Shown in pieces: positions 26,493 through 35,643 of a DNA stretch of 64,000 nucleotides (positions within the stretch are counted from its first letter, which is position 1; every line of letters begins with the position of its first letter). The notes under the pieces are model-generated. The model was not told where the DNA came from and did no database searches. It was given only the letters and a program-made list of their open reading frames with translations. Source of the DNA: Lachnospiraceae bacterium (lineage in GTDB: Bacteria > Bacillota > Clostridia > Lachnospirales > Lachnospiraceae); the NCBI GenBank assembly GCA_910575075.1, contig CAJTCY010000004.1:157234-221233 (forward strand), given 5' to 3'. The position numbers were made by a program, and so were the translations under genes.

Positions 26493-27254
26493 TTAAATAT
26501 ACAACTCACATTTTTTGGGGATCGAACAGGCTTTCTTCAATGCAAGGGATGCCGCACCGACCATTGCGCTATTCAATGTTTTTGCCTTCTGCGGACAGTT
26601 AGCGACACAGCGCATACAGGAAATACATGTTTTCTTATCAACCAGTGCCGCATTTTCTTTGGAGATCGCTCCAACCGGGCACTGTTCTGCACACAAGCCG
26701 CAATTGTTACATGATTTTACCGTTTTCGGCACAAGCCCTGCACCACCAGCCTTCCGGTAGGGACGGTTTCCAGGCACAGACAGTTTTGTCACTGTCCCGG
26801 ATTTCAGCTTTGCAAGAATCTGGCTGGAATAACCTGCTAACTGTTTTCGGTCTTCTGCGTCCGGCCTCCCCGCAGCATACTGGTGCATGATAGAATGTTC
26901 GGCAATAGCCGCAATGGCCGCCACAACGCAGAAGCCTGCCTGTTGTGCTGCGTCCTGCAGCTCCACCAGCGTATCCTCATAAGCACGATTTCCATAGACA
27001 CATACAATCACGGCCTTCGCCCCATTCCCCCTTATCTCCTGCAGACGATGTACTGCTGCTGACGGCACACGTCCTCCAAAGGAAGGTACTGCAATAACAG
27101 CAATATCCTCTGTCTCAAAAGAAATTTTCGAAAAACTGATTTTAGAATCTGCCAAGTCAATAACCTCCACATCATTTGCCAGCCCTTCGGAAACAATGTC
27201 AGCAACTCGTTTTGTTCCACCCGTAGGGCTGAATACTATCTGAGTACACTTCAT
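26493..27254 (-). CDS. EFR1-like flavodoxin-ferredoxin fusion
   Basis: 253 residues from ATG 27254 (MKCTQIVFSPTGGTKRVAD), preceded by AGGAGGTTGCATT; an upstream in-frame extension to 27389 overlaps the divergent gene and is rejected. The N-terminal flavodoxin-like domain (FSPTGGTKRVAD is the FMN phosphate loop; VYGNRAYEDTLVELQ) is followed by two 4Fe-4S motifs near residues 185-225, CNNCGLCAEQCPVGAI and CISCMRCVANCPQKA. It is a predicted low-potential electron carrier. It diverges from an Rrf2-type regulator across a shared operator, so it is probably controlled by it. Confidence 0.85.
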   Translation of the reverse strand: MKCTQIVFSPTGGTKRVADIVSEGLANDVEVIDLADSKISFSKISFETEDIAVIAVPSFGGRVPSAAVHRLQEIRGNGAKAVIVCVYGNRAYEDTLVELQDAAQQAGFCVVAAIAAIAEHSIMHQYAAGRPDAEDRKQLAGYSSQILAKLKSGTVTKLSVPGNRPYRKAGGAGLVPKTVKSCNNCGLCAEQCPVGAISKENAALVDKKTCISCMRCVANCPQKAKTLNSAMVGAASLALKKACSIPKKCELYI

Positions 27255-27279
27255 AATGCAACCTCCTGTAAATTTTAAT

Positions 27280-27350
27280 ATTACACCTATGTTATAGCAC
27301 ATAAGAGGTGTAATGTCAACATTTACACAGCGGACCTCATATGGTATAAT
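27280..27350. promoter_or_regulatory. Divergent promoters and operator between EFR1-like gene and rrf2-like gene
   Basis: Minus-strand promoter: TTGACA (27319-27314), 17 bp, TATAAC (27296-27291). Plus-strand promoter: TTTACA (27322-27327), 17 bp, TATAAT (27345-27350). ATTACACCT (27280-27288) and AGGTGTAAT (27306-27314) are perfect 9-bp inverted arms that cover the minus-strand -10/-35 region, placed to repress the ferredoxin gene and, through overlap of the -35 areas, possibly the regulator too. Confidence 0.75.
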
Positions 27351-27374
27351 CCTATCAGAGAAAGGGGAATGGTT

Positions 27375-27806
27375 ATGCACATCAGTCAAAAATGTTCAGT
27401 TGCGCTTCACTGCCTGATTTTTATCAACGAATACAGCAGCGATGTTAATGTGACCAGCAGCCTGCTTGCAAAATCAACCGGCTGTAATCCCGTTATCATC
27501 CGCAGCATTTTAAGCGGATTAAGGAAGGCTGGGATCATTTCAACACAATCAGGAGTTGGTAATGCACAACTTGCAAAAAAGCCAGAAGATATCACCCTAT
27601 ATGATATCTATAATGCCCTTGAGCCGGATGGCCTGCGGAATCTGTTCGGGATACACGCGTCCCCTGCCTCCACATGCCCGGTCGGTAAAAATATCCATAC
27701 TGTCCTGCAGATGCCCTATGACATCATACAAAAAGATCTTATGGCAAGTTTAACATCCATCCGTCTTGATTCCATTATAAAACAATTCCATGACGTCCTA
27801 TCGTAA
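27375..27806 (+). CDS. Rrf2 family transcriptional regulator
   Basis: 143 residues from ATG 27375 (MHISQKCSVALHCLIFINEY), chosen over ATG 27369 for spacing to AAAGGGG. Helix-turn-helix VTSSLLAKSTGCNPVIIRSI, wing and dimer helix follow (DIYNALEPDG). Only one cysteine is seen in the region where Fe-S Rrf2 proteins have three, so it is more like the YwnA group that senses oxidants or thiol stress. Divergent from the EFR1-like gene; a terminator follows. Confidence 0.85.
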   Translation: MHISQKCSVALHCLIFINEYSSDVNVTSSLLAKSTGCNPVIIRSILSGLRKAGIISTQSGVGNAQLAKKPEDITLYDIYNALEPDGLRNLFGIHASPASTCPVGKNIHTVLQMPYDIIQKDLMASLTSIRLDSIIKQFHDVLS

Positions 27807-27852
27807 AAAATCCAGCGGCTGATCATCAATCAGAAAGACCAATGGATTTTTT
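27805..27852 (+). terminator. Terminator of the rrf2-like gene
   Basis: AAAAAATCCA (27805-27814) pairs with TGGATTTTTT (27843-27852). A smaller CTGAT/ATCAG hairpin sits inside. T-run on the plus strand; A-run gives possible bidirectional function. Confidence 0.75.
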
Positions 27853-28013
27853 TACACTTTGATTTTTATTCCATTTTTAAAGGTGAAACTGATATCTTTC
27901 TTACTATATACCGCAGCATATTTAATGAAGCAGTACCCGCTTTCCTCATCAAATTTTTTCCCTGACAGAACGAAATGACTATTGTCCGGAAATGAAAAGC
28001 ACCAATCTGCCAT
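27852..28013 (-). pseudogene. C-terminal remnant of an unrecognised small protein
   Basis: A 53-codon minus frame (MADWCFSFPDNSHFVLSGKK and onward, ending FTFKNGIKIKV) reads like a real globular C-terminus. The only available ATG has no RBS, and the frame runs upstream 10 more codons to a stop. I read it as the tail of a broken gene. No family recognised. Confidence 0.4.
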
Positions 28014-28097
28014 ATCACAGATAACTGCTCCTATGGATTTGTCTTAGCATATATGGTATAATCCACCTTAACAACGAAAGATTGGGAGAAATAACAC

Positions 28098-28353
28098 ATG
28101 GAATTCACAAACTTACTTACAGTCAAAAACCGCGATGAATTGCGGAAATGGCTCGCAGATAACCATGATAAGGAAATTCCCGCCCTTATACCAGCGGGTA
28201 CGGATTGACACCATCCAGATCAAAAAGAAGCAGCCAGAACTGTTTCAAAGCAGGCTGCAAAAGCTGATTGAAAATACCACAAAGGGTATTATGTACGGAG
28301 AATGGAATGATAACGGGCGGCTGAATTTTCTCAATTTTCTATCTTCTTTTTAA
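28098..28353 (+). pseudogene. Decayed YdeI/OmdA-like protein
   Basis: It starts MEFTNLLTVKNRDELRKWLA after GGGAGAAATAACAC and stops after 36 codons. The family C-terminus then appears in another frame as IDTIQIKKKQPELFQSRLQK and GIMYGEWNDNGRL. Roughly 100 residues of the middle are missing. YdeI-like proteins are about 190 residues. TATAAT of a promoter is visible near 28053. Confidence 0.65.
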
Positions 28354-28398
28354 CTGTTGGAAAAAATATTTTTATCTGCTTTATTTGTCATGCAAAAA

Positions 28399-28431
28399 AT
28401 GACCAAAAGTACGAAAAACACTTTTGGCCAT
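28399..28431 (+). terminator. Hairpin downstream of the ydeI-like remnant
   Basis: ATGACCAAAAGT and ACTTTTGGCCAT form an imperfect 12-bp stem around ACGAAAAAC. A short T-rich tail follows. The remaining 28432-28596 contains no gene I can support. Confidence 0.4.
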
Positions 28432-28596
28432 TTAATTTTGCAGGCTTAAATCCATATTTGAAAATGTGACTCTGCCAGTTCTGTTTTCACTTCATCAGAT
28501 ACTGACACCACTGCTTATACTTCACTCCTCCACTCGCATTGGTTCCAGTCTGGTTGGATGCACCTGCTTTGTCTTTCTCCAAAACATAACTCTTTA

Positions 28597-30078
28597 TCAC
28601 TTTGGCAGTCTGCCATATAATTCCACCTGCCTGCGGATTTTCTTCACTAATTTACTGTCAATGGCATCCGGTTTCATCCTCCACATCCAGTTTCCCCCCA
28701 GCGTTGATGGTGTATTCATTCTTGCCGTACTCCCCAGCCCCAGAAGATCCTGCATTGTTACCACTGCCGTATCGCTGACACTGGCCCAAACGCCGCGCAT
28801 GACTCCCCAATGGTACCCTTCCAGCCTGTTCAGTTTCAAATATTCTCTGGCAAAAGACACACAAGATCTGGGCGCAGTTTTCATCCATCCAAGAATTGTA
28901 TCATTATCATGTGTTCCTGCATACACTACAGAATTTCTGGTATAGTTATGAGGCAGATAATCCCCATCTTCTCTGCTGTCAAAAGCAAACTGAAGCAGCT
29001 TCATCCCTGGATAACCGGAATCTGCCAGCATCTTACGCACAGATTCTGTCAGAAATCCTAAATCTTCTGCAATAATCTCAAGGCTGCCCAGTTTTTTCTC
29101 AATGGAATGAAACAGTTCAACACCTGGACCTTCCCGCCACTCTCCATTCCTCGCCGTAGTATCACCAAAAGGAATCGCATAGTAAGAATCAAATCCCCGA
29201 AAATGGTCAATCCGTATCACGTCAAATAATTGAGATGTTTTTTGAAGACGCTTCGTCCACCAGCTATATCCGTCTTTCTTCATCACATCCCAGCGAAAGA
29301 GAGGGTTTCCCCAGAGCTGTCCATCTTCCGAAAATGCATCTGGCGGACATCCAGCAACATCAATCGGCAAAAGTTCTTCATCCAGATAAAATTGTTCCGG
29401 ATTTGCCCATACATCTGCACTGTCCATTGCTACATAAATAGGAACATCCCCGATAATTTTAATTCCTTTGTCATTTGCATATTTTTTCAAGCGCTTCCAT
29501 TGCCTGTAAAACAGATACTGGAGCATTTTCCAAAACTCTGTCTCTTTCGCAAGTTCTTTTTTCGCCTGCTCCACAGCATCTTTCTGCCGTTTCTTTATCT
29601 CTGGTTCCCATTGACTCCAGGACACGCCATTATGAGCATCTTTTAACGCCATAAACAGGGCATAATCCTCCAGCCAATCCGACTGTTCCTGGCAGAATTC
29701 CTCATAATCTTGGGGAATCTTTCTCTGAAAACGCTCAAATGCCTTATGTAGCAACGGATAGCGGTTCTCATATAGAAGACTGTAGCTTATTCTGGTTGTA
29801 TCATCGCCCCATTGGTACATTTCACACTCCTGCTTTTCCAGAAGCTTCTCCTGACAGAGCGTATCCAGGTCTATAAAATATGGATTTCCAGCAAAACTGG
29901 AAAAAGACTGATAAGGTGAATCACCATAACTGGTAGGGCAAATAGGCAGCACCTGCCAGTAAGTCTGACCTGATTTCATAAGAAAATGCACAAACTTCCT
30001 TGCCTCCTTCCCCATAGTTCCAATCCCATAAGGGGACGGCAAAGAAGAAATGTGCATTAAAACTCCACTTGTACGCAT
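28597..30078 (-). CDS. malQ: 4-alpha-glucanotransferase (amylomaltase, GH77)
   Basis: 493 residues, full GH77 length. It begins MRTSGVLMHISSLPSPYGIG and has the four-region signature of GH77: IDVAGCPPDAFSEDGQLWGN, the nucleophile region DVIRIDHFRGFDSYYAIP, the acid/base Glu in EIIAEDLGFLTE, and GTHDNDTILGW. It transfers alpha-1,4-glucan segments between maltodextrins in the cytoplasm. It lies 57 bp downstream of the MalG-like permease on the same strand, so uptake and processing are linked. Confidence 0.96.
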   Translation of the reverse strand: MRTSGVLMHISSLPSPYGIGTMGKEARKFVHFLMKSGQTYWQVLPICPTSYGDSPYQSFSSFAGNPYFIDLDTLCQEKLLEKQECEMYQWGDDTTRISYSLLYENRYPLLHKAFERFQRKIPQDYEEFCQEQSDWLEDYALFMALKDAHNGVSWSQWEPEIKKRQKDAVEQAKKELAKETEFWKMLQYLFYRQWKRLKKYANDKGIKIIGDVPIYVAMDSADVWANPEQFYLDEELLPIDVAGCPPDAFSEDGQLWGNPLFRWDVMKKDGYSWWTKRLQKTSQLFDVIRIDHFRGFDSYYAIPFGDTTARNGEWREGPGVELFHSIEKKLGSLEIIAEDLGFLTESVRKMLADSGYPGMKLLQFAFDSREDGDYLPHNYTRNSVVYAGTHDNDTILGWMKTAPRSCVSFAREYLKLNRLEGYHWGVMRGVWASVSDTAVVTMQDLLGLGSTARMNTPSTLGGNWMWRMKPDAIDSKLVKKIRRQVELYGRLPK

Positions 30079-30135
30079 ATAACGTCTACCTCCTGTTTTT
30101 TATTTTCATGTTTTACCATTTTCTGTTAAAAGAAT

Positions 30136-30975
30136 TTATCCTTTTACTGCACCTGCCACAACACCTTCAATGATATATTTCTGACACGAAATATAAAAGA
30201 TAATAATCGGGATAATTGCCAGCACCAGCATCGCCATCATCGCCCCCATGTCCACAGCGCCATAGCCGCCCTTGAGATACTGAATGGCAATCGGAATTGT
30301 CTTCCAGCGTTTGATGTCCAATACCAGATAAGGCAGGAGATAATCATTCCAGATCCACATCGCCTGCAGAATGGCCACCGTAATGCAAGTGGGTTTTAAA
30401 ATTGGAAATACCACCTGAAAATAAGTCTGCAGAGGCGTACACCCATCTATCATTGCCGCTTCTTCAATCTCAAGCGGAATGCTGCGCACAAACCCGCAAA
30501 ACATAAACACCGACAGCCCAGCGCCAAATCCTAAATATACTAATATAATACCAACTGGACTGTATAAATGCAATATATTTGCCAATTTTGACAGGGTAAA
30601 CATCACCATCTGAAAAGGAACGATCATGGAAAACAAACATAAATAATAAAACCCTGCGGAAAACACAGAATTGACCCTGGATATGTACCAGGCACACATA
30701 GAGGTACATAATATAATGACTGCCACCGAACATACTGTGATAAACAATGAATTTTTAAAGGCATCAAAAAATTGAATTTTCTCCATTCCACGTACATAAT
30801 TTTCCAGTTCCACAAACATTTTTCCAAACGGCAATTCAAATGGCCTGCGGCTGATGTATACTTTTTTCTTAAAAGAATTTATAATCACCAGTACGACAGG
30901 AAAAACCCATGCCAGTGAAAGAACAGTAAAAATCAACGTAAACAGCCACCCATGCCTTGCTTTTCTTGCCTCCAT
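30136..30975 (-). CDS. Carbohydrate ABC transporter permease (MalG-like)
   Basis: 279 residues, six membrane helices. The EAA motif EEAAMIDGCTPLQTYFQVVFPILKP (residues about 172-196) contacts the ATPase. It carries the typical MalG C-terminus. It forms a heterodimer with the MalF-like permease, whose stop overlaps its start by one base. No ATPase gene is present here; these importers usually share an MsmX-type ATPase encoded elsewhere. Confidence 0.92.
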   Translation of the reverse strand: MEARKARHGWLFTLIFTVLSLAWVFPVVLVIINSFKKKVYISRRPFELPFGKMFVELENYVRGMEKIQFFDAFKNSLFITVCSVAVIILCTSMCAWYISRVNSVFSAGFYYLCLFSMIVPFQMVMFTLSKLANILHLYSPVGIILVYLGFGAGLSVFMFCGFVRSIPLEIEEAAMIDGCTPLQTYFQVVFPILKPTCITVAILQAMWIWNDYLLPYLVLDIKRWKTIPIAIQYLKGGYGAVDMGAMMAMLVLAIIPIIIFYISCQKYIIEGVVAGAVKG

Positions 30976-31817
30976 TACTGCTGCACCTCCCTGCTTCTTG
31001 TCAATCTGGTCTGAACCATGGCAATCAATGCTACAAGCACAAAGAATACCACTGCCTTAGCCTGTCCTACTCCCTCATATCCCGTCCTGCCATAGAACGT
31101 ATAATAAATATTCAAGGCAAGCAGTTCTGACATATTAGAAGGTTCCCCATTGGTTAATGCCAGATTCTGGTCAAATAATTTAAAACTGTTGGTCAAGGTT
31201 AAAAAAGTACAGATGGTGATAGAAGGCATTACCATAGGAATCGTTACATTCCACAAAATCTGCCCTGGTCTGGCTCCATCTATTTTTGCCGCTTCAATCA
31301 GTTCACCTGGTATGTTTTGAATACCAGAAATATAAATAATCATCATATATCCTATCTGCTGCCAGCACATGAGGATTACCAGTCCCCAAAAACCGTAAGC
31401 AGAATTATAAGTCAGCGTTTTCTGATAATTAGCCAAAATGCCGTTCAGTAAAAGCTGCCAGATATATCCCAGCACAATACCTCCGATTAAATTCGGCATA
31501 AAAAATACGGTGCGGAATATATTAGTTCCTCTGATTCCTTTGGTCAAGAGCATTGCTACCGTAAATGCAAGTACATTAATTAAAATAACTGATACAATGG
31601 TAAACGCCGCCGTATACCAAAGAGAATGCCCGAAGGTTCTGTCTGATAATATTTTTAAATAATTATCAATTCCCACAAATTTTGCATCAGTTACCGTAGT
31701 AAATTTGCAAAAAGATAAATAAATACCCATAATAAAGGGCACAAAAAATCCAATAGTAAATGCAGCAACCGTAGGAAGTGCAAAAATAGGAAAATATTTT
31801 TTTAGTGAATTCTGCAT
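30975..31817 (-). CDS. Carbohydrate ABC transporter permease (MalF-like)
   Basis: 280 residues from ATG 31817 (MQNSLKKYFPIFALPTVAAF), preceded by GAGAGGTTATAT; the frame extends to 31889 but the extra 24 residues are basic and unlike the family. Six membrane helices and the EAA motif GELIEAAKIDGARPGQILWN near residue 175. It pairs with the MalG-like permease for maltodextrin-type sugar import. Confidence 0.92.
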   Translation of the reverse strand: MQNSLKKYFPIFALPTVAAFTIGFFVPFIMGIYLSFCKFTTVTDAKFVGIDNYLKILSDRTFGHSLWYTAAFTIVSVILINVLAFTVAMLLTKGIRGTNIFRTVFFMPNLIGGIVLGYIWQLLLNGILANYQKTLTYNSAYGFWGLVILMCWQQIGYMMIIYISGIQNIPGELIEAAKIDGARPGQILWNVTIPMVMPSITICTFLTLTNSFKLFDQNLALTNGEPSNMSELLALNIYYTFYGRTGYEGVGQAKAVVFFVLVALIAMVQTRLTRSREVQQ

Positions 31818-31917
31818 ATATAACCTCTCAACTTTACTGTGCCTGCCGTCATGTGTGTCATATTTTTTACGAACACGAACGCGTTTCAAACTTGCTTTCT
31901 GACAGATATTTCACCCA

Positions 31918-31991
31918 CTTAGCGGACTGTGCCAAATAGGAGAGCCACAACGGACCTCGTTGACTAAATCTGGTACAAATATACCGCTAAG
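31918..31991 (-). promoter_or_regulatory. Intercistronic hairpin between binding-protein and permease genes
   Basis: CTTAGCGG (31918-31925) and CCGCTAAG (31984-31991) are perfect 8-bp arms, extended with mismatches, enclosing further internal pairing. This position in sugar ABC operons commonly stabilises or attenuates mRNA to give excess binding protein over permeases. Confidence 0.5.
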
Positions 31992-32001
31992 CAGGATTTT
32001 T

Positions 32002-33408
32002 TTAATGATTCACAGCTTTATATTCAGCAGCCCATCCATCAACAAATGCTAATTTTACAGCTTCCCATTCTCCAGTTCCCTGAGCATATTCCAAAAGCGC
32101 ACTGCCTACATTATCTTTCCATGTTTCAGAAGGAATCGTAGAAAATACCCATGGAATTGACGTTTTCCCTGCATCAATATACTCATTGGCTGCCGCTACC
32201 AGTGGATTCTCTGGCTGATATTCATCCGTAAATGTAGTAAATGGTGTTACAAATCCCATCTCGTTTTGGAAGGTTTCTCTTCCCCTGTCACTTGTTATCA
32301 CCCATTCCAGGAAATTTAATGTGGCATCAATATCTTCCTGAGAAGCATTTTTATTCACGCACCAATAATTTTCTGACCCAGTACACAATCCCTGATTTTT
32401 CTCATCACCCACACCAATATAAATCGGCAGCATTCCCATATCTTCGTCTGCCACTTCGTTTCCTGCAATTTCATTGTATACCCAGGTTCCATTCTGATAA
32501 AATACTGCCTCACCCATGCCAAATTCTGCGGTCGCATTTTCCCCTGTCATACCTGACAGCATGGCAGGTTCTACCGTAGAATCCGTTATATATAAATCCC
32601 ATATATTTTTATATGCATCCAAATATGTCCCTTTAATTGCATCCGTAGTATCAATTTTGTCATCCTGATACTCAAAATAAATAGGAAGATTCGCCAGATG
32701 TGTCTTAAATCTCCAGTCTGAAGAAGAATCCATGCCGGCAGATGCAAATACACCTTGTATTCCAAGTTCCTCTTTTTTTGCCTGCATATCATCCGCTACT
32801 TCTTTCAGCTTCGCAAAACTATTAATTTCAGATACGTCTTTGATTTTGGCTCCGTCCATCTTGCAATATTCGGATAATATCGCTTTATTGTAAATCAAAC
32901 CATATGTTTCAATTACATATGCCACACCTTGCACTTCTCCTGCATCATTGATCAGCGCAAAATCATCGCTTTTTAAATTTTTGTAGATTGCACTGTCCTT
33001 TAAGTCATAACAATAATCTTTCCAGGAAGCAAGCCCTGCTGGTCCATTTACCTGGAACAAGGTTGGCGCCTGTTTCTTTGCCATCTCTGATTTTAAACTG
33101 GATTCATAAGTACCAGACGCTGCTGTTTCAATGGTCACTGGAACCCCTGTCTCATCCGTGTACTCTCTGGCAAGATCCTTCCATTGTTCCGCCTGCTCTG
33201 GTTTAAAATTCAAATAGTATACAGCCCCCTCTGCCTTTGCAGTTTGATTATTATCTTCTCCTCCTGTTTCTGCATTGCCCGTTCCATTTCCTTCCTGGAC
33301 AGTATTATTATCATCTGTGCTTTCTTCATTCTTTTTCGTTCCGCAGCCTGCTGCCATCGTCACAGCAACTGCTGCAGACAGCAGCAATGATATCCATCTC
33401 TTTTTCAT
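32002..33408 (-). CDS. Sugar ABC transporter substrate-binding lipoprotein (maltodextrin type)
   Basis: 468 residues from ATG 33408 (MKKRWISLLLSAAVAV); the earlier in-frame ATG at 33420 is part of the GGAGG ribosome site itself. Lipobox VTMAAGC puts the lipidated Cys at about 22, followed by an acidic N/E/G linker and a periplasmic-binding-protein type 1 fold (LNFKPEQAEQWKDLAREYTD, PTLFQVNGPAGLASW, AVFYQNGTWVYNEI). It binds the sugar outside the membrane and hands it to the two permeases. Neighbouring malQ suggests maltodextrin. Confidence 0.92.
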   Translation of the reverse strand: MKKRWISLLLSAAVAVTMAAGCGTKKNEESTDDNNTVQEGNGTGNAETGGEDNNQTAKAEGAVYYLNFKPEQAEQWKDLAREYTDETGVPVTIETAASGTYESSLKSEMAKKQAPTLFQVNGPAGLASWKDYCYDLKDSAIYKNLKSDDFALINDAGEVQGVAYVIETYGLIYNKAILSEYCKMDGAKIKDVSEINSFAKLKEVADDMQAKKEELGIQGVFASAGMDSSSDWRFKTHLANLPIYFEYQDDKIDTTDAIKGTYLDAYKNIWDLYITDSTVEPAMLSGMTGENATAEFGMGEAVFYQNGTWVYNEIAGNEVADEDMGMLPIYIGVGDEKNQGLCTGSENYWCVNKNASQEDIDATLNFLEWVITSDRGRETFQNEMGFVTPFTTFTDEYQPENPLVAAANEYIDAGKTSIPWVFSTIPSETWKDNVGSALLEYAQGTGEWEAVKLAFVDGWAAEYKAVNH

Positions 33409-33428
33409 GTTTTCCTCCATTCTGATGT

Positions 33429-33457
33429 CTTATAAAGTATACAGTTTAGTATGTAAA
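33429..33457 (-). promoter_or_regulatory. Promoter of the maltodextrin operon
   Basis: On the minus strand: TTTACA, 17 bp, TATAAG, about 20 bp before the binding-protein start. No LacI-type regulator gene is adjacent. Confidence 0.6.
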
Positions 33458-33482
33458 TTTTTGTTTGGAATATACATGAAAA

Positions 33483-33506
33483 AACAAACAGAAGGAAATC
33501 CCTCTG
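33483..33506 (-). terminator. Probable terminator of the Gabija-like operon
   Basis: CAGAGGG and CCTTCTG pair around ATTT on the minus strand with one mismatch, followed by TTTGTTTTTTC. Located about 80 bp after the gajB-like stop. Confidence 0.45.
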
Positions 33507-33582
33507 CCTGCTTTTTACCGTCACATTGCGCGTTTCTTTATACTATTTTACACTTGAATCCATTTTGTTTTAAAATATTATC

Positions 33583-35640
33583 TTACTTCTCTTTTTGATT
33601 AAAAATATAGTCCAAGGTTTTTTCTGCCCTTTCTGAATTCCCTAAATATATAACTTTTAAATTTTCTATCGCCCTTGTTACTGCCACATACAAAAGGTTT
33701 CTTGCTTTCTCATGTTTTATAACTTGTTGCTGTGTCTCTAAGGTAAGATAATCTTCTAAGAAACTTTTAAGTAACACCTTATCTTCTTTTTTGGCCCCGA
33801 ATCCATCTTCCAATACAATTACTACATTTTTAAATTCCAATCCTTTTGTTCCATGAAACGTATGATATATTACTTCATTTTCTTCCTTACGTTTAATATA
33901 ATAGAACCATTTTTTTAATTCTTCCATACTGATTGCCATGAGCTCTCTGATTCTATTCAGACTCTCATCTTCATCTTTTTCCTCTTCTTGAGCATCCTTT
34001 AATTCCAAGGTCTGCATGAAAAAACCAAATGCATAATCATATGCAATTTTTTCTAAATCTAATACCGTTTGTATTATAGTACGAACATTTTTTTCACCTT
34101 TCTGATAGCAATCGCATATATTGGTTAAAAAATCCCCCAAAGTATCTCCCTCGATTTCTTGTAACTGCCGCTTGATTACCTTTAATTCAGAAATGTTCAA
34201 TTTATTTATTCCACCATATAAAATATCTTCTACTGAAGTTTCCTCCCATTTGATATCCTCATAAAATTTAAGTATACGATATAAAAATGAAGCTGCCTCT
34301 CCAAGTTTCTCTCTGTCATTTGACAATAACTCTGTGTTTAACTGATCATATCTCGCTCCTTTATATGCCTTTGCTTTTCTAAACACTTGATATAAAGTCG
34401 ATATTCCAATATTGTCTGCTACTTCTTCATTCTTTAACATAAAACAATGAATTTTATTCTTTGGTGTATTTTCCCATTCCGATTTACATTTTTGTAAAAC
34501 TGTTTCCAAAGAATCATTCCTGCAATATTCAACACTTCCGCCTATGCAATCCTCATAAATAGAACTTTGCTGCAATTCATCCAATCTGATTTTATTAGCC
34601 GCATCGATGATTTCTTTATAGGAACGCCTGTTAAACTCCTTATTTATATGTTCCAAACCTGAATGCTTTTCTAAAAGCCTTGAACCAACTCCATCATCAT
34701 AAATATTCTGAGCATGGTCTCCATAATATCCGACAAAGAATTTATGCCGGATTTTCTTTGCATGTTCATCTAATATTGCCATAATATCTACAACCTTCTT
34801 CGAGGTATCCTGATATTCGTCTATAAAGATAAAAGGAAACTGATCAGAAATAATCTGTTGTAAAATCGAATGGCTCAATATTATTTTTTGTCCATATTCC
34901 AGTAGTGTGTCATGGCTAATTCTCATACGGTCCAATCTGTCACGATTATACATCGCATTATATTCAACCCTTTTTAATTTTCCCTGCTGTATGTTTTCCA
35001 GACAAATTTCAAAACGTTTCATTTCATATACTTTACCGACAATCTTGCGGAAATAATCCACATTCTTCATGATATCTTCATATTGTTTAACAAAAGGAGA
35101 ATAATGCTCCCTGAATTCCGTACTGTTCATCATGTAGCCTTGATAAAATTCTTCCTTATGATCCCATACCGTATCTTCAAATTTCTTTCTGTCTTCTGCC
35201 GGCAAATCCCTGTATACTTTATAAACTTTTGCATTTTTATTTGTTTCATCCGTTAACTCTTGTTGATCCTTTTTTATAATCTCTTCTATTTTTTCCTTAT
35301 GCAAGGTTAGTAATTCCGGCTGAAACGTGTTAATTAACTGCCATAACCGCTCATGAATCGTTGATACTAAAACAAGATTTGAATTTCCAATTTTTTCTTT
35401 TATATTATTTGCCGCAACATTTGTGTATGTAATACACATAATCCGCTGATTATGCTCTTTTAACTGTTTTCCATAACTTTGAATTACATATTTCAGACAT
35501 TCTACTAAAGCATATGTCTTACCAGAACCTGCGCCAGCGTTAAATACCAAACTTTTGCTCTCATCAATGCACAAAAAAAGCTGTTGAATGATTTCCTGTT
35601 CCTTCTTTTGTTTTTCTAAATCAATCTCCTGCAATCCCAT
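33583..35640 (-). CDS. Gabija-like GajB: UvrD/Rep-type helicase
   Basis: 685 residues, superfamily 1A helicase. Motif I NAGAGSGKT near 34-42, motif Ia ITYTNVAANNIKEKI, motif II FIFIDEYQDTSKK near 273, then a C-terminal 2A domain with VIYHTFHGTKGLEFKNVVIV and motif VI LLYVAVTRAIENL. In characterised Gabija, GajB (494 residues) senses DNA ends or nucleotides and activates GajA; this one is longer. Its start is 3 bp after the GajA-like stop, indicating one operon. UvrD repair helicases are excluded mainly by this pairing. Confidence 0.85.
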   Translation of the reverse strand: MGLQEIDLEKQKKEQEIIQQLFLCIDESKSLVFNAGAGSGKTYALVECLKYVIQSYGKQLKEHNQRIMCITYTNVAANNIKEKIGNSNLVLVSTIHERLWQLINTFQPELLTLHKEKIEEIIKKDQQELTDETNKNAKVYKVYRDLPAEDRKKFEDTVWDHKEEFYQGYMMNSTEFREHYSPFVKQYEDIMKNVDYFRKIVGKVYEMKRFEICLENIQQGKLKRVEYNAMYNRDRLDRMRISHDTLLEYGQKIILSHSILQQIISDQFPFIFIDEYQDTSKKVVDIMAILDEHAKKIRHKFFVGYYGDHAQNIYDDGVGSRLLEKHSGLEHINKEFNRRSYKEIIDAANKIRLDELQQSSIYEDCIGGSVEYCRNDSLETVLQKCKSEWENTPKNKIHCFMLKNEEVADNIGISTLYQVFRKAKAYKGARYDQLNTELLSNDREKLGEAASFLYRILKFYEDIKWEETSVEDILYGGINKLNISELKVIKRQLQEIEGDTLGDFLTNICDCYQKGEKNVRTIIQTVLDLEKIAYDYAFGFFMQTLELKDAQEEEKDEDESLNRIRELMAISMEELKKWFYYIKRKEENEVIYHTFHGTKGLEFKNVVIVLEDGFGAKKEDKVLLKSFLEDYLTLETQQQVIKHEKARNLLYVAVTRAIENLKVIYLGNSERAEKTLDYIFNQKEK

Positions 35641-35643
35641 TTA

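Noticed and set aside
28466..28945. 159-codon plus frame
   Set aside because: Mostly antisense to the malQ C-terminus; no RBS or family.
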